A stretch of 64,000 nt of DNA from Rugamonas fusca (GTDB taxonomy: Bacteria; Pseudomonadota; Gammaproteobacteria; Burkholderiales; Burkholderiaceae_D): positions 558,001 through 622,000 of the forward strand of contig NZ_JACEZS010000001.1 of assembly GCF_014042365.1 (NCBI RefSeq), read 5' to 3'. The notes under the pieces were generated by a model. The model worked only from the letters and a program-made list of their open reading frames with translations, ran no database searches and was not told the DNA's origin. Within the stretch, counting starts at the first letter, position 1. Every line of letters starts with the position of its first letter. Shown here one piece after another: positions 17,420-25,329 of the stretch. Both the position numbers and the translations under genes were made by a program.

Positions 17420-18552
17420 CGGCCCGGGATTTGACTGGCGACGCAGTGCTGAGCCGCACCGAGATCATGGCCACGCTCGACCACCTCTGCGCACGCATGG
17501 ACTGGATCGAGGCCCAGTGCACGGAGGGCTTTCCGCTATATTCGCCCGGTACGGACAATGCCTGGACGGTGTCACAAGGCGGCTCCTGGGTAGGAGGCTA
17601 CTGGGCCGCCTGCTGGTGGCTGCGCGCGCACCTGCGCCGCGTGGAGTCCGACCGTCAAAAAGCCCGGCTGCTTTGCCGGCGCCTGGCGGCGAAGATGGAC
17701 ACCGATTCCATTCATCGCGCGATGCTGTTCTGGTATGGCGCAGCCTTAGGCGCGCGCTGGTGCGGCGACGAGGCGGCGGGACGCGTCGCGCAGGCCGCCG
17801 CCGACGTGCTCGCCGGTGCCTTCGATCGTACGCTGCAATGCATCCCCACTGGCACGGCGATCGGCGGCGGCAGCCACGGCCGCCGGCACATCGCCATCGA
17901 TGCGCTCGGCCCGCTCATCGAGCTGCTGACGCACAGCGACAACCAGGCCCACCATGACATCGCGCGACGGCACACCGATACCGTGCTCGCTGCCTGCCTG
18001 AACGGGGATGGCGCGTTTCACGCGGAAGCGCTGTACGCGGATCAGGCGGGCCCCGCGTGCCCTGCATGCCACCCCATTGGCCAGGCCGGCGCCTGGTCGC
18101 GCGGACAGGCGTGGGGCATGTTCGGACTGGCCGCCGCCGCGCGCTGGGGCGAACCCTACCGGGCACAGGCGCGCGCGGCCTGCGAATACTGGTTGCGCTC
18201 GCGTCCATGTGGCATACCGCCGGACCGCCTGGACCAGCCATCCGGCTTGGCCGATCCTAGTGCTGCGCTGATCGCAGCCCTGGCGATGCAGTTGCTGGCC
18301 AAGGTCGAAGCGGCCGAAACGCCATGGCAAGCCTGCGCCGAGCGCCAGATCGCCGCGGTTGTGCGCAGCCGCTATCTGACCGGTGCGCACAATGCCGAGG
18401 GCGGCACGCCGCCAGGCATTTTCTGGGGCGCCTGTTACCAGACCAGGCCGGGCCAGCGCGAACTGGTCGAAGCGGCGTGGAGCAGCTTCTTGCTGATGCA
18501 GGCGCTGTCCACGCTGGCTGGCGCGCCCGGCGCCGCGTCACGCATTGATTGA
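17416..18552 (+). CDS. GH88-like (alpha/alpha)6-barrel protein
   Basis: A 378-residue protein related to unsaturated glucuronyl/rhamnogalacturonyl hydrolases. The evidence is the strong WSRGQAWGMFGLA motif near residue 230, a GGYWAACWWL helix near residue 60 like the GFxPG segment, and an IAID162ALGPLIELL stretch in the place of the family's IDNMM catalytic Asp. There is no signal peptide, so it acts in the cytoplasm. GH88 enzymes hydrate vinyl-ether bonds of unsaturated uronides; such a sugar substrate makes little sense inside this operon. It overlaps the MFS gene (ATGA), so it clearly belongs to the unit. A repurposed hydratase or hydrolase for a biosynthetic intermediate is inference. Confidence 0.7.
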   Translation: MTARDLTGDAVLSRTEIMATLDHLCARMDWIEAQCTEGFPLYSPGTDNAWTVSQGGSWVGGYWAACWWLRAHLRRVESDRQKARLLCRRLAAKMDTDSIHRAMLFWYGAALGARWCGDEAAGRVAQAAADVLAGAFDRTLQCIPTGTAIGGGSHGRRHIAIDALGPLIELLTHSDNQAHHDIARRHTDTVLAACLNGDGAFHAEALYADQAGPACPACHPIGQAGAWSRGQAWGMFGLAAAARWGEPYRAQARAACEYWLRSRPCGIPPDRLDQPSGLADPSAALIAALAMQLLAKVEAAETPWQACAERQIAAVVRSRYLTGAHNAEGGTPPGIFWGACYQTRPGQRELVEAAWSSFLLMQALSTLAGAPGAASRID

Positions 18553-18582
18553 ACTTCATTTTTTAACGACAGGAGAAACACC

Positions 18583-19047
18583 ATGAAACGCATGAAATTG
18601 CACTGCCTGATGGCCGCACTGCTGATGGGGGGTAGCCTGGCGGCGGCGTCCGCGCAAGACGCCGAGCACGCGGCCCGGATCAAAAGCCTGATCGGCAAGA
18701 CCTATGACCGCCCCGATCACAAGGTGGAAACCGCACCGGTGGTGGTGGTCGGCGAGCATGCGCTGGCCGACTGGGTGCAAGGCGAAAAAGGCGGACGTGC
18801 GCTGCTGCGACGTAACCAAGGCGATTGGACCATCGTGGCCTGCGGCGGCGACGGCTTCAAAGACGTCAAGCTGCTGCAGGACGCCGGCATCCCCGCCGAC
18901 GCGGCCAAGCGGCTGGTCGCCCGGTTGAACGAGGCCGAGCAATCGCTCAGCCCTGCGCGCGTCAAGCGATTCGGCTTGTACGGCACGGCCAACGACCCAC
19001 GTGCGGCTGAACACCACGACCATTCCCACCATTCAATGCAACACTAA
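18583..19047 (+). CDS. Periplasmic protein with His-rich tail, copper-uptake-associated type
   Basis: A 154-residue secreted protein: signal peptide (MKRMKLHCLMAALLMGG...ASA), a compact domain (HALADWVQGEKGGRALLRR, WTIVACGGDGFKDVKLLQ), and a tail reading EHHDHSHHSMQH that looks made for copper or another soft metal. It resembles proteins annotated as copper-uptake-system-associated, a name that rests on gene neighbourhoods. Good AGGAG before the ATG; it lies 30 bases after the GH88-like gene and 20 bases before the TonB receptor, so it is probably the periplasmic partner of that receptor. Metal identity is inferred from the tail only. Confidence 0.75.
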   Translation: MKRMKLHCLMAALLMGGSLAAASAQDAEHAARIKSLIGKTYDRPDHKVETAPVVVVGEHALADWVQGEKGGRALLRRNQGDWTIVACGGDGFKDVKLLQDAGIPADAAKRLVARLNEAEQSLSPARVKRFGLYGTANDPRAAEHHDHSHHSMQH

Positions 19048-19067
19048 GCCTCAGAGAACCATACGCC

Positions 19068-20984
19068 ATGAAACGACAACGCCATCCACTTACGCTCGCC
19101 GTCTCGCTCGCCTTTGCCGGCGGCGCGTGCGCGCAAACTGCAACCGTCGCAACCGTGATCGTCACGGCACATCCGATCATCGAAGACGTGAGAGTCGATC
19201 CCTACTCCAGCACGACCGCCGTGCTCACCGAAGGTCAACTGCGCGACCAGAACGCGGTCGACCTCGCGTCCGCGCTGCGCCGCACGCCGGGCGTGCAGAT
19301 CTCGCGCTACAACCCGGTCGGCGCGTTCGGGGGTGACCAGGGCGGCGCCATTTTCATCCGTGGCATGGGCGTCAGCCGCCCGGGCAGCGAAATCAAGACC
19401 GAGATCGACGGCGTGCCATTCTACATGGGGCTGTGGAGCCACCCCTTGCTCGACCTGCTGCCCGTGAACGGCATGCGCACGATCACGGTCTATAAGAGCC
19501 CACAACCTCAGGTCAGCGGCAACAACTTCGCCTCGGTCAATCTGGAAACCAAGCGGGCGACCGAGGATGGCGTACATGGCAGTGCGCGCGTCTCGGCTGG
19601 CGCGTTCGGCACGGTCATCGAACAGGCCGACCTGCTGGGCCGCGCGGGCAAGCTCGATTTCGCGTTGGCGCAAGGCCATGCCCAATCCGATGGCCACCGC
19701 GCCCATGCCGACGGCGAGTTGAATAACGCGATGGGACGTCTGGGCTGGAAGCTGGACGAGAACTGGTCGCTCGGCGCGAGTTTCCTGGCTGTTGACAACA
19801 AGGCAAGCGATCCCGGCGACAGCCGGCTGCCCGCGCCGACGGTCGCGGCGCAATACAACACGCGCGCCAGCATGATCGCCGCCTACCTGTCGCACCAGCA
19901 TGGCGACTGGCGCGGCGAAGTCAAAGTCTACCGCGACAGCGGGGAAGGCAACTGGCTGCATCAGGCCGGGCTCGATGGCGATACGCCGTCCAACTTCCGG
20001 ATGAGCGGGCTGCGCTGGAAGGAGCAGTTTTCGCCGTGGCAGGGCGGCACGGTCATGGCCGGCCTCGATGACGACCGCATCTCGGGCGACGTGAAATTCA
20101 ATCGCATCGCGCCCGCGCCGCAGGCATCGTTCGACGCGCCGACCTTCAGGATCACGTCGCCGTATGCGTCGGCCAGCCAGAATGTCGTCCTCAACGCCGA
20201 CTGGTCGCTGCTGCCCTCGGCAGGTGTGCGCTTCTACAAGCACAGCGAGTTCGAGTCCAGATCGGCGCCGCATGTCGGCTTGTCGCTGGTATCAGACAAA
20301 TTGACCGTATTCGCCAATCTGTCCCGAGGCATCAACTACCCAGGCCTGGAGGTGCCGACGCTGGCATCGCTGATTCCGCCGCTTGGAACGAGCTGGAAGC
20401 AGTTATCTCCGGAGGAATTGGATCATGCGGAAATCGGTGCCAAGCTGTCGCCAGGCGACAGCACGCAGATTGACGCCAGTCTCTTTAACGACAAGGTGAA
20501 TAACCGCTACGTATTCGGCTTCCCGCCGGACGTGCCTCCGCCGCCGCAATTCATGAACCTCGGCGCTTACCGTATGAAGGGCGCGGAACTGGCCATCCGG
20601 CAGGGGATAGCCAGCGACTGGACGCTGTTCGGCGGCCTCACCCTGCTCGACCCAAGTATCGACCATTTGCCCTACACGCCGAAGCGCGCGCTCACCGTCG
20701 GCGTCAACGGCAAGGTCGGGCCATTCTCCATCGCTTTCGATGCGCAGTACCAGTCGCAAGTGTGGGCCTTGAACCGTGCCCGGGCCGCCGGCGCGGTCAA
20801 CAGCGAACAGGTCAGCGGATTCGCGGTGGCGAATCTGCGCATCGCCTATCCGCTGCCGGCGTTGGGCAAGAAGGGAGAGGTATTCCTGGCGCTCGAAAAC
20901 CTGTTCGATCGTGACTATGCCTATCGCCCCGGCTACACCATGCCAGGGCGCTGGGGCCAGGTCGGCCTGGCGGCGAGTTTTTGA
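19068..20984 (+). CDS. TonB-dependent receptor for the cluster's metallophore
   Basis: A 638-residue outer-membrane receptor with a short signal peptide (LAVSLAFAGGACA), a plug at about 30-165 (VDLASALRRTPGVQISR, AIFIRGMGVSRPG, EIDGVPFYMGLW, ITVYKSPQPQVSG) and a barrel ending GLAASF with terminal Phe. The extreme N-terminus lacks a signalling extension, so it is not a sigma/anti-sigma transducer. By position it is the counterpart of QbsI/PdtK, importing the metal-loaded product. The loop GFPPDVPPPPQFMN is Pro-rich. A copper complex rather than iron is suggested by the adjacent His-rich protein but not proven. Confidence 0.9.
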   Translation: MKRQRHPLTLAVSLAFAGGACAQTATVATVIVTAHPIIEDVRVDPYSSTTAVLTEGQLRDQNAVDLASALRRTPGVQISRYNPVGAFGGDQGGAIFIRGMGVSRPGSEIKTEIDGVPFYMGLWSHPLLDLLPVNGMRTITVYKSPQPQVSGNNFASVNLETKRATEDGVHGSARVSAGAFGTVIEQADLLGRAGKLDFALAQGHAQSDGHRAHADGELNNAMGRLGWKLDENWSLGASFLAVDNKASDPGDSRLPAPTVAAQYNTRASMIAAYLSHQHGDWRGEVKVYRDSGEGNWLHQAGLDGDTPSNFRMSGLRWKEQFSPWQGGTVMAGLDDDRISGDVKFNRIAPAPQASFDAPTFRITSPYASASQNVVLNADWSLLPSAGVRFYKHSEFESRSAPHVGLSLVSDKLTVFANLSRGINYPGLEVPTLASLIPPLGTSWKQLSPEELDHAEIGAKLSPGDSTQIDASLFNDKVNNRYVFGFPPDVPPPPQFMNLGAYRMKGAELAIRQGIASDWTLFGGLTLLDPSIDHLPYTPKRALTVGVNGKVGPFSIAFDAQYQSQVWALNRARAAGAVNSEQVSGFAVANLRIAYPLPALGKKGEVFLALENLFDRDYAYRPGYTMPGRWGQVGLAASF

Positions 20985-21098
20985 GCATCGGGCCAGCAAT
21001 GCTTGAACGGACCTGATGCAAATGGCCGATCCGTCCGCACCGGATCGGCCGCTTGCCTTCACCTGGCCGCGACAACGCGGAAAAAAGGAAACGCAAAC

Positions 21099-22271
21099 GT
21101 GGACTTGCAACTGACAACAGAGCAGGAAATGATGGCCACCGCCGCGCGCAAAATGGCGGCCAAGTGTATTGAACCAGTCTTGCGCAAGCATGCGGCCAGC
21201 GCACCGTTGCCGAAGGCCGCCATGCTGGAGATCTATGGCGCGCTGGCCGATTTCGGCCTGACCGCGGCGCGCCTGCCGACTGAGCTCGGTGGCGGCGGGC
21301 TAAGCATGATCGACTATGGACTCATGATCGAACAGCTCCCGCCCGTTATCGCGCTGTCCCTGATCTCGCACGAGGGCACGATCATGCGTATCCATGCAGG
21401 CGCCACGGCGGAGGTCAGGCACGCCTATCTGCCCGATCTGATCGCGGGACGCAAGATCGCGTGCGCGGCCAACTCCGAAGAGGCGGCGGGCTCCGATGCG
21501 AATGCCGTGCGCACCAGGCTGGAGATGGCCGATGGCCACGCCCGCATCACCGGGCGCAAAATGTGGATCTCCAACGCCTCGGTGTGCGACGTGGTGGTCG
21601 CATCGTGCGCCGCTGAGGCTGATGGTGGCGGCCGGCCCCGGATCCGCCGTGCCCTGGTCGATCGCAGCCAGAGCGAAATCGAGGTCCGGGCCATCGAACT
21701 GACCGGCCTCAAGCAAGGTCATCTTGGCGAGCTGGTATTCGAGCGGACCATGGTGCCGCCGTCCCACCTCATGGACGGTGAAGGCGACGCCGGCAAATAC
21801 TACGTGGTTGGCGGCAACGGCAACCGCCCATTGCTCGGCCTGATGGCGGTGAATATGGCGCAACGTGCGTTCGACATGGCGCGCGAGTACGCGACCGTGC
21901 GGCAGCAGTTCGGGCAGTCGCTGGCGAGCTGCCAACTGGTCCAGCAGGATCTGGCCGAGATCGAGTCCGCCGTCATCAGTTCACGCCTGATGTGCCTGTA
22001 CGCCCTCGATTGCCTCGATCGCGGCATGCGCGGCGACGGTACCTCGGCGATGGCAAAGCGCTTCGCCACGCACCATGCCGAACGGGCCGTCCATCTGGCC
22101 ATGCAAGTGCACGGCGCGATGGGCATCAGCGAGGAATTGGCCCTGGAACAGCTCTGGCGCGACGTGCGCGTGCTGCAGGTTCCAGACGGAACGATGGGCA
22201 TCCTGGCGCTCATCCAGGCGCGCAGCTTGACCGGGGTCGCCGCGTTCCGCCCCGGGATGGCGCGGCCTTGA
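21099..22271 (+). CDS. Acyl-CoA-dehydrogenase-like flavoenzyme
   Basis: A 390-residue protein of the acyl-CoA dehydrogenase family, started at GTG 21099 with AAGGAA nine bases upstream (MDLQLTTEQEMM). Family features: helical N-domain, FAD region (ANSEEAAGSDANAVRT, ITGRKMWISNAS), REYATVRQQFGQSL, and QVHGAMGISEELALEQLWRD. The usual catalytic Glu motif YEGT appears as VPDGTMGI, with Asp in place of Glu. It would introduce a double bond or oxidise a ring in the acid precursor. It is the last gene of the cluster, 114 bases after the receptor, so it may be on the same transcript. An ordinary fatty-acid role is less likely given the context. Confidence 0.8.
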   Translation: MDLQLTTEQEMMATAARKMAAKCIEPVLRKHAASAPLPKAAMLEIYGALADFGLTAARLPTELGGGGLSMIDYGLMIEQLPPVIALSLISHEGTIMRIHAGATAEVRHAYLPDLIAGRKIACAANSEEAAGSDANAVRTRLEMADGHARITGRKMWISNASVCDVVVASCAAEADGGGRPRIRRALVDRSQSEIEVRAIELTGLKQGHLGELVFERTMVPPSHLMDGEGDAGKYYVVGGNGNRPLLGLMAVNMAQRAFDMAREYATVRQQFGQSLASCQLVQQDLAEIESAVISSRLMCLYALDCLDRGMRGDGTSAMAKRFATHHAERAVHLAMQVHGAMGISEELALEQLWRDVRVLQVPDGTMGILALIQARSLTGVAAFRPGMARP

Positions 22272-22325
22272 GCGCGCCCCGCTGTCAGGCGTGACGTACA
22301 GACCGGGTGCGTAACACAATTAAAA

Positions 22326-22405
22326 GGTTCTTCACGGATTACCGGGAAACGCGGCTTCTATCTTCAGGAGGAAGAAAGCGCTGTCCCGGCAATCCGTGAA
22401 GAACC
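22326..22405. mobile_element. 80-bp palindromic ISL3-type miniature element
   Basis: Starts GGTTCTTCACGGATTACCGG and ends with the near-perfect inverse CCGGCAATCCGTGAAGAACC, about 22-base inverted repeats round a 36-base centre without coding capacity. Flanks share only AAAA, so no full 8-base target duplication is visible. Its left half repeats the solitary end at 9832. It is a MITE-like derivative or a deletion remnant of an ISL3-family element. Confidence 0.75.
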
Positions 22406-22668
22406 AAAACTATTCCACGGCGGCCGCGACCGGAGCAACCAAAGGGTACAAGCTACACGGATATCTGAAGGCTGTCCGCCTCGAATTTGCTGCGCCGCAG
22501 CCGCGCAAGTAGTAGCGGGAGTCATTGCGAGGTTGCCCGCTGCCGAGATTAGGTCGCTGTTGGTTGGCTAATTGGAGATTACGGGATTTTCGGACCAGCA
22601 ACATTTACTAATCGACTCCCTTGAGATCGAGAGAAATCAATTGTAGGTGGGTGCAGGTGAGCGTCCAG
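22406..22668. other. Intergenic stretch, no gene seen
   Basis: About 260 bases between the miniature element and the recombinase gene. A 64-codon minus-strand frame (22604-22410) has no recognisable product. The composition is closer to the mobile DNA on the right than to the cluster on the left. Confidence 0.35.
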
Positions 22669-24156
22669 CTAACGTGGCACGTCCTGTTTAAAGCTGAGAT
22701 CGACAAATTCGCGCAGTTGCGTCAAGTCGGTCTTGGCATAGGCGGCCGTGGTCTGAATCGATGCATGTCCAAGGAGGGACTGAGCCACCGGCAGCGGGAC
22801 ACGATGATCAACCACTAGCGCTTTTGCATATGCATGGCGTAGCCAATGCGGGGACGCCGCCTCTAACAACGCTGTGCGGCCTGGGTCGGTAGCCTTCAGC
22901 GTTTCAGCGATTGACCTGAATATAAGTTTGATTTCGTCGTAGAGCCCGCCAGCCTGTAGGGCACCGCCCTTGAACCCGTGAATAAACGGCAGCACTTCAT
23001 AGGAACTCGGGTCGGGGTTCAGTCCGCGGGCCACGCGATAGGAACGGATCGGTGCGACCGCTGACATCGGCAGCGGGACGGCTCGTTTTTTCTCCCCCTT
23101 GCCATGAACATATAGCGTCCATCCCCCATTATCGTCGACTTCGACTCTCGGCAGGTTTCGCAGAGCATCCCAAGCCAGCTCGGCCAGGCGCACGCCAGAA
23201 TAGCGGTAGGCCGTCCAGATCGCTCTGCGGCGCAGCACCGCTATGTCTTGCTCTTGGCTGGTATCGACCATCCATTGATCGCAAGCGGCCAGGACGGTCG
23301 GCGGCAAAAAGCGGCTGGATGAAAACGTATTGCGCGATGCGTTCGTTGAAACCAGGCCCGACGCGGGATTGGCGACCAGATAGCCGGTGTCAAACCAGTA
23401 CTGATAGACGCTGGCCATCACCGCAAGTGCGCGTGCTTGGGTACTATCACTTGCGCGCTTGATCTTTTGCTCGCCGCTCGCCCCAGTCGTCGCACGGGGC
23501 AAGGCAAGCATCTCACGATAGGCCACGAGGTCGTTGCGGGTCAGATCCGACAAGGGCCCAAGCCCATGGTCGCGCGTCCAGTTAATGAGCTTTCGCAGGT
23601 CAGTCGCATACGCGCGCAATGTATGTCGCGATCGGCTCGCCCGCTCGCGCAAGAACAAGATCAGCGCCCGCGCATCGTCCGGTGCATCGATTGTGTTCGA
23701 GGCGGCGTCCTTGTTCACAAAACGTCCGGATCTAGCCAGCCAGGTGAACAACGTGTCGGTGCGACGTGATTCGATCAACGACAGCCATCGGTTTGCTTCG
23801 TCTACCTGATCATCAACCGTCGCCACCAAGGCGCTAACCTTGAAGCGCCGTCGATGCGTATGCAGTAAGCCTGCGAGAACGGCCTTGGGTTGGGGGGCAT
23901 CTGAGGCCAAGGCGGTAAGCAGTCGGCCCTGGGTCCACCATTGGATTACCTCGTCATGCTCGAGGAGCAGCTGGAAAATCTTTGGCTTACTTTTTTTGGC
24001 GTCTGCCAGTGATGGGAATGTCTGTTTTAGTCGCGCGATTGTCCAGCGCTCATAGCAGTCATGCCCCAAGGCGTGAGTCAGGTACACCAGGGCGTCTTCG
24101 ATCCTCTCCGGCAGCAAAGCGGCGGGAGCAACACCATGATCAAGCCAGCGTTCCAT
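22669..24156 (-). CDS. Tyrosine recombinase/integrase
   Basis: A 495-residue site-specific recombinase. An unusual N-terminal 150 residues precede a SAM-like core-binding domain (FLRERASRSRHTLRAYATDLRKL), then the catalytic domain with Arg in RYSGVRLAELAW, the HWLRHAYAK box, and LLGHASIQTTAAYAKTD containing the His and the nucleophilic Tyr. All key residues appear intact. It starts 2 bases after the end of the KfrA-like gene, so the two are one operon. This pairing is common on plasmids and islands of Burkholderiales. It has no adjacent tRNA, so its target site is not apparent. Confidence 0.92.
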   Translation of the reverse strand: MERWLDHGVAPAALLPERIEDALVYLTHALGHDCYERWTIARLKQTFPSLADAKKSKPKIFQLLLEHDEVIQWWTQGRLLTALASDAPQPKAVLAGLLHTHRRRFKVSALVATVDDQVDEANRWLSLIESRRTDTLFTWLARSGRFVNKDAASNTIDAPDDARALILFLRERASRSRHTLRAYATDLRKLINWTRDHGLGPLSDLTRNDLVAYREMLALPRATTGASGEQKIKRASDSTQARALAVMASVYQYWFDTGYLVANPASGLVSTNASRNTFSSSRFLPPTVLAACDQWMVDTSQEQDIAVLRRRAIWTAYRYSGVRLAELAWDALRNLPRVEVDDNGGWTLYVHGKGEKKRAVPLPMSAVAPIRSYRVARGLNPDPSSYEVLPFIHGFKGGALQAGGLYDEIKLIFRSIAETLKATDPGRTALLEAASPHWLRHAYAKALVVDHRVPLPVAQSLLGHASIQTTAAYAKTDLTQLREFVDLSFKQDVPR

Positions 24157-24158
24157 GG

Positions 24159-25109
24159 CTATTTCGCCGGTTTGCGGCGTGGCGCCGCACGCTTGGAGGT
24201 TGCTGCCGGCGCCGAGGGCGCGCGCTGCTTCGGTGCCGGCGCCTTCGCCAGGGTCGCCCGGATCAGTTCATCGAGCTGCATACGCTGGCTCGAATTGATC
24301 GCCTTCAGGGTGTTCGCTTCGCTAACGGCCGTCAGGCATTTGCCATGCTCGCTGGCAGCTTCGGCCTGTGCGTGGGCGAGCCCGTCTTCCAACGCAGCAA
24401 TCCGTCGCTCCGCGAACTTCAGCTGGGAGGAGATGCGCTCCTGATCCTGCTTAATGGATTGACGTTGGTGGGCCGTCTCCTGCAGCAACTGCTTGGACAG
24501 TCCCTCATAGCGCTCCTGCGCGGAGGCCAGCTCCTTGGCCTGTACTCGCGCTGTCGTATCACTTTGCTGCCTCAGTGCCTGCAATTCAATTTGCACTTCG
24601 TCATAGACTCCTTGCAGTGCCGCGAACTGTGCGTGGCCAGTGCTCAGCTCCGCCCGGGTTTGCGCCAGCTCCGCGTCCCGGCTAGCCAGCTGCGCGCGCA
24701 GGGCCGCAAGCTCCTCGCGCAGCATCTCATTGCGTAGCTGCGCATCCTTGACCGAGGCATCGGCCTCATCAATCGATTGCCGGGCCTGGGCCTTGAGTTT
24801 AAGGACGTCGTCCAGCTGGGCGGAGACGGCTGATTGCCACAGCCCGCGCATCTGGACGGCGATATCGGTCGGGATGTCCGGTATCGCGGCGTTGGCCAGG
24901 CCGGAGATCACGATTTCCGACTCGATCTCGTTAAGCGCGCGCCCGACTGTGGCCGGATTGCCGCCACCCAGGCGGTCCATGAGCTTTCGCACCGAGACGA
25001 TACGCCGGAAGCGCTCGCTGGTAGCCGGTGCCACGTCATGGGCCTCAGCCAACATGGTGAGCACGGTGGAACGGATTTTGTCAGGGGTGGCAATAGGTGG
25101 GCGTGGCAT
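24159..25109 (-). CDS. KfrA-type DNA-binding coiled-coil protein
   Basis: A 316-residue protein. Residues 1-110 match the KfrA N-terminal DNA-binding domain (PPIATPDKIRSTVLTML, VSVRKLMDRLGGGNPATVGRALNEIE). Residues 120-270 form a long Ala/Gln/Glu-rich coiled coil, and the tail is Lys/Arg/Pro-rich (APRRKPAK), suited to nonspecific DNA contact. KfrA of IncP plasmids is an autorepressor that supports plasmid stability. Here the gene heads an operon with a tyrosine recombinase, and a palindrome at 25144-25171 lies just upstream as a candidate operator. Confidence 0.88.
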   Translation of the reverse strand: MPRPPIATPDKIRSTVLTMLAEAHDVAPATSERFRRIVSVRKLMDRLGGGNPATVGRALNEIESEIVISGLANAAIPDIPTDIAVQMRGLWQSAVSAQLDDVLKLKAQARQSIDEADASVKDAQLRNEMLREELAALRAQLASRDAELAQTRAELSTGHAQFAALQGVYDEVQIELQALRQQSDTTARVQAKELASAQERYEGLSKQLLQETAHQRQSIKQDQERISSQLKFAERRIAALEDGLAHAQAEAASEHGKCLTAVSEANTLKAINSSQRMQLDELIRATLAKAPAPKQRAPSAPAATSKRAAPRRKPAK

Positions 25110-25143
25110 GGAAAGCTCCGAAAAAGTCGGTTGTCGGAGTAAG

Positions 25144-25171
25144 CTTACACGTTAAAATAACGTTATGTAAG
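25144..25171. promoter_or_regulatory. Candidate operator palindrome for the KfrA-like protein
   Basis: An AT-rich imperfect palindrome with CTTACA and TGTAAG arms round inner CGTTA/TAACG arms, 35-62 bases upstream of the KfrA-like start. KfrA proteins repress their own promoter by binding a palindrome in this position. The role here is inferred from position and symmetry. Confidence 0.5.
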
Positions 25172-25329
25172 TTTAAAATGGTATTATTAAAAAATACAAT
25201 CAAAGATAACTTATATTATCCGTTCAAACCGGGGCGTGCGGATGTTGGCAACGTCGGTGCAAGGCTAGCGTCGCCGAGGCCAGCGGCCGGGCCGCGTTAC
25301 AATGGCATTTTTGTACCCGCAGGACGTTT

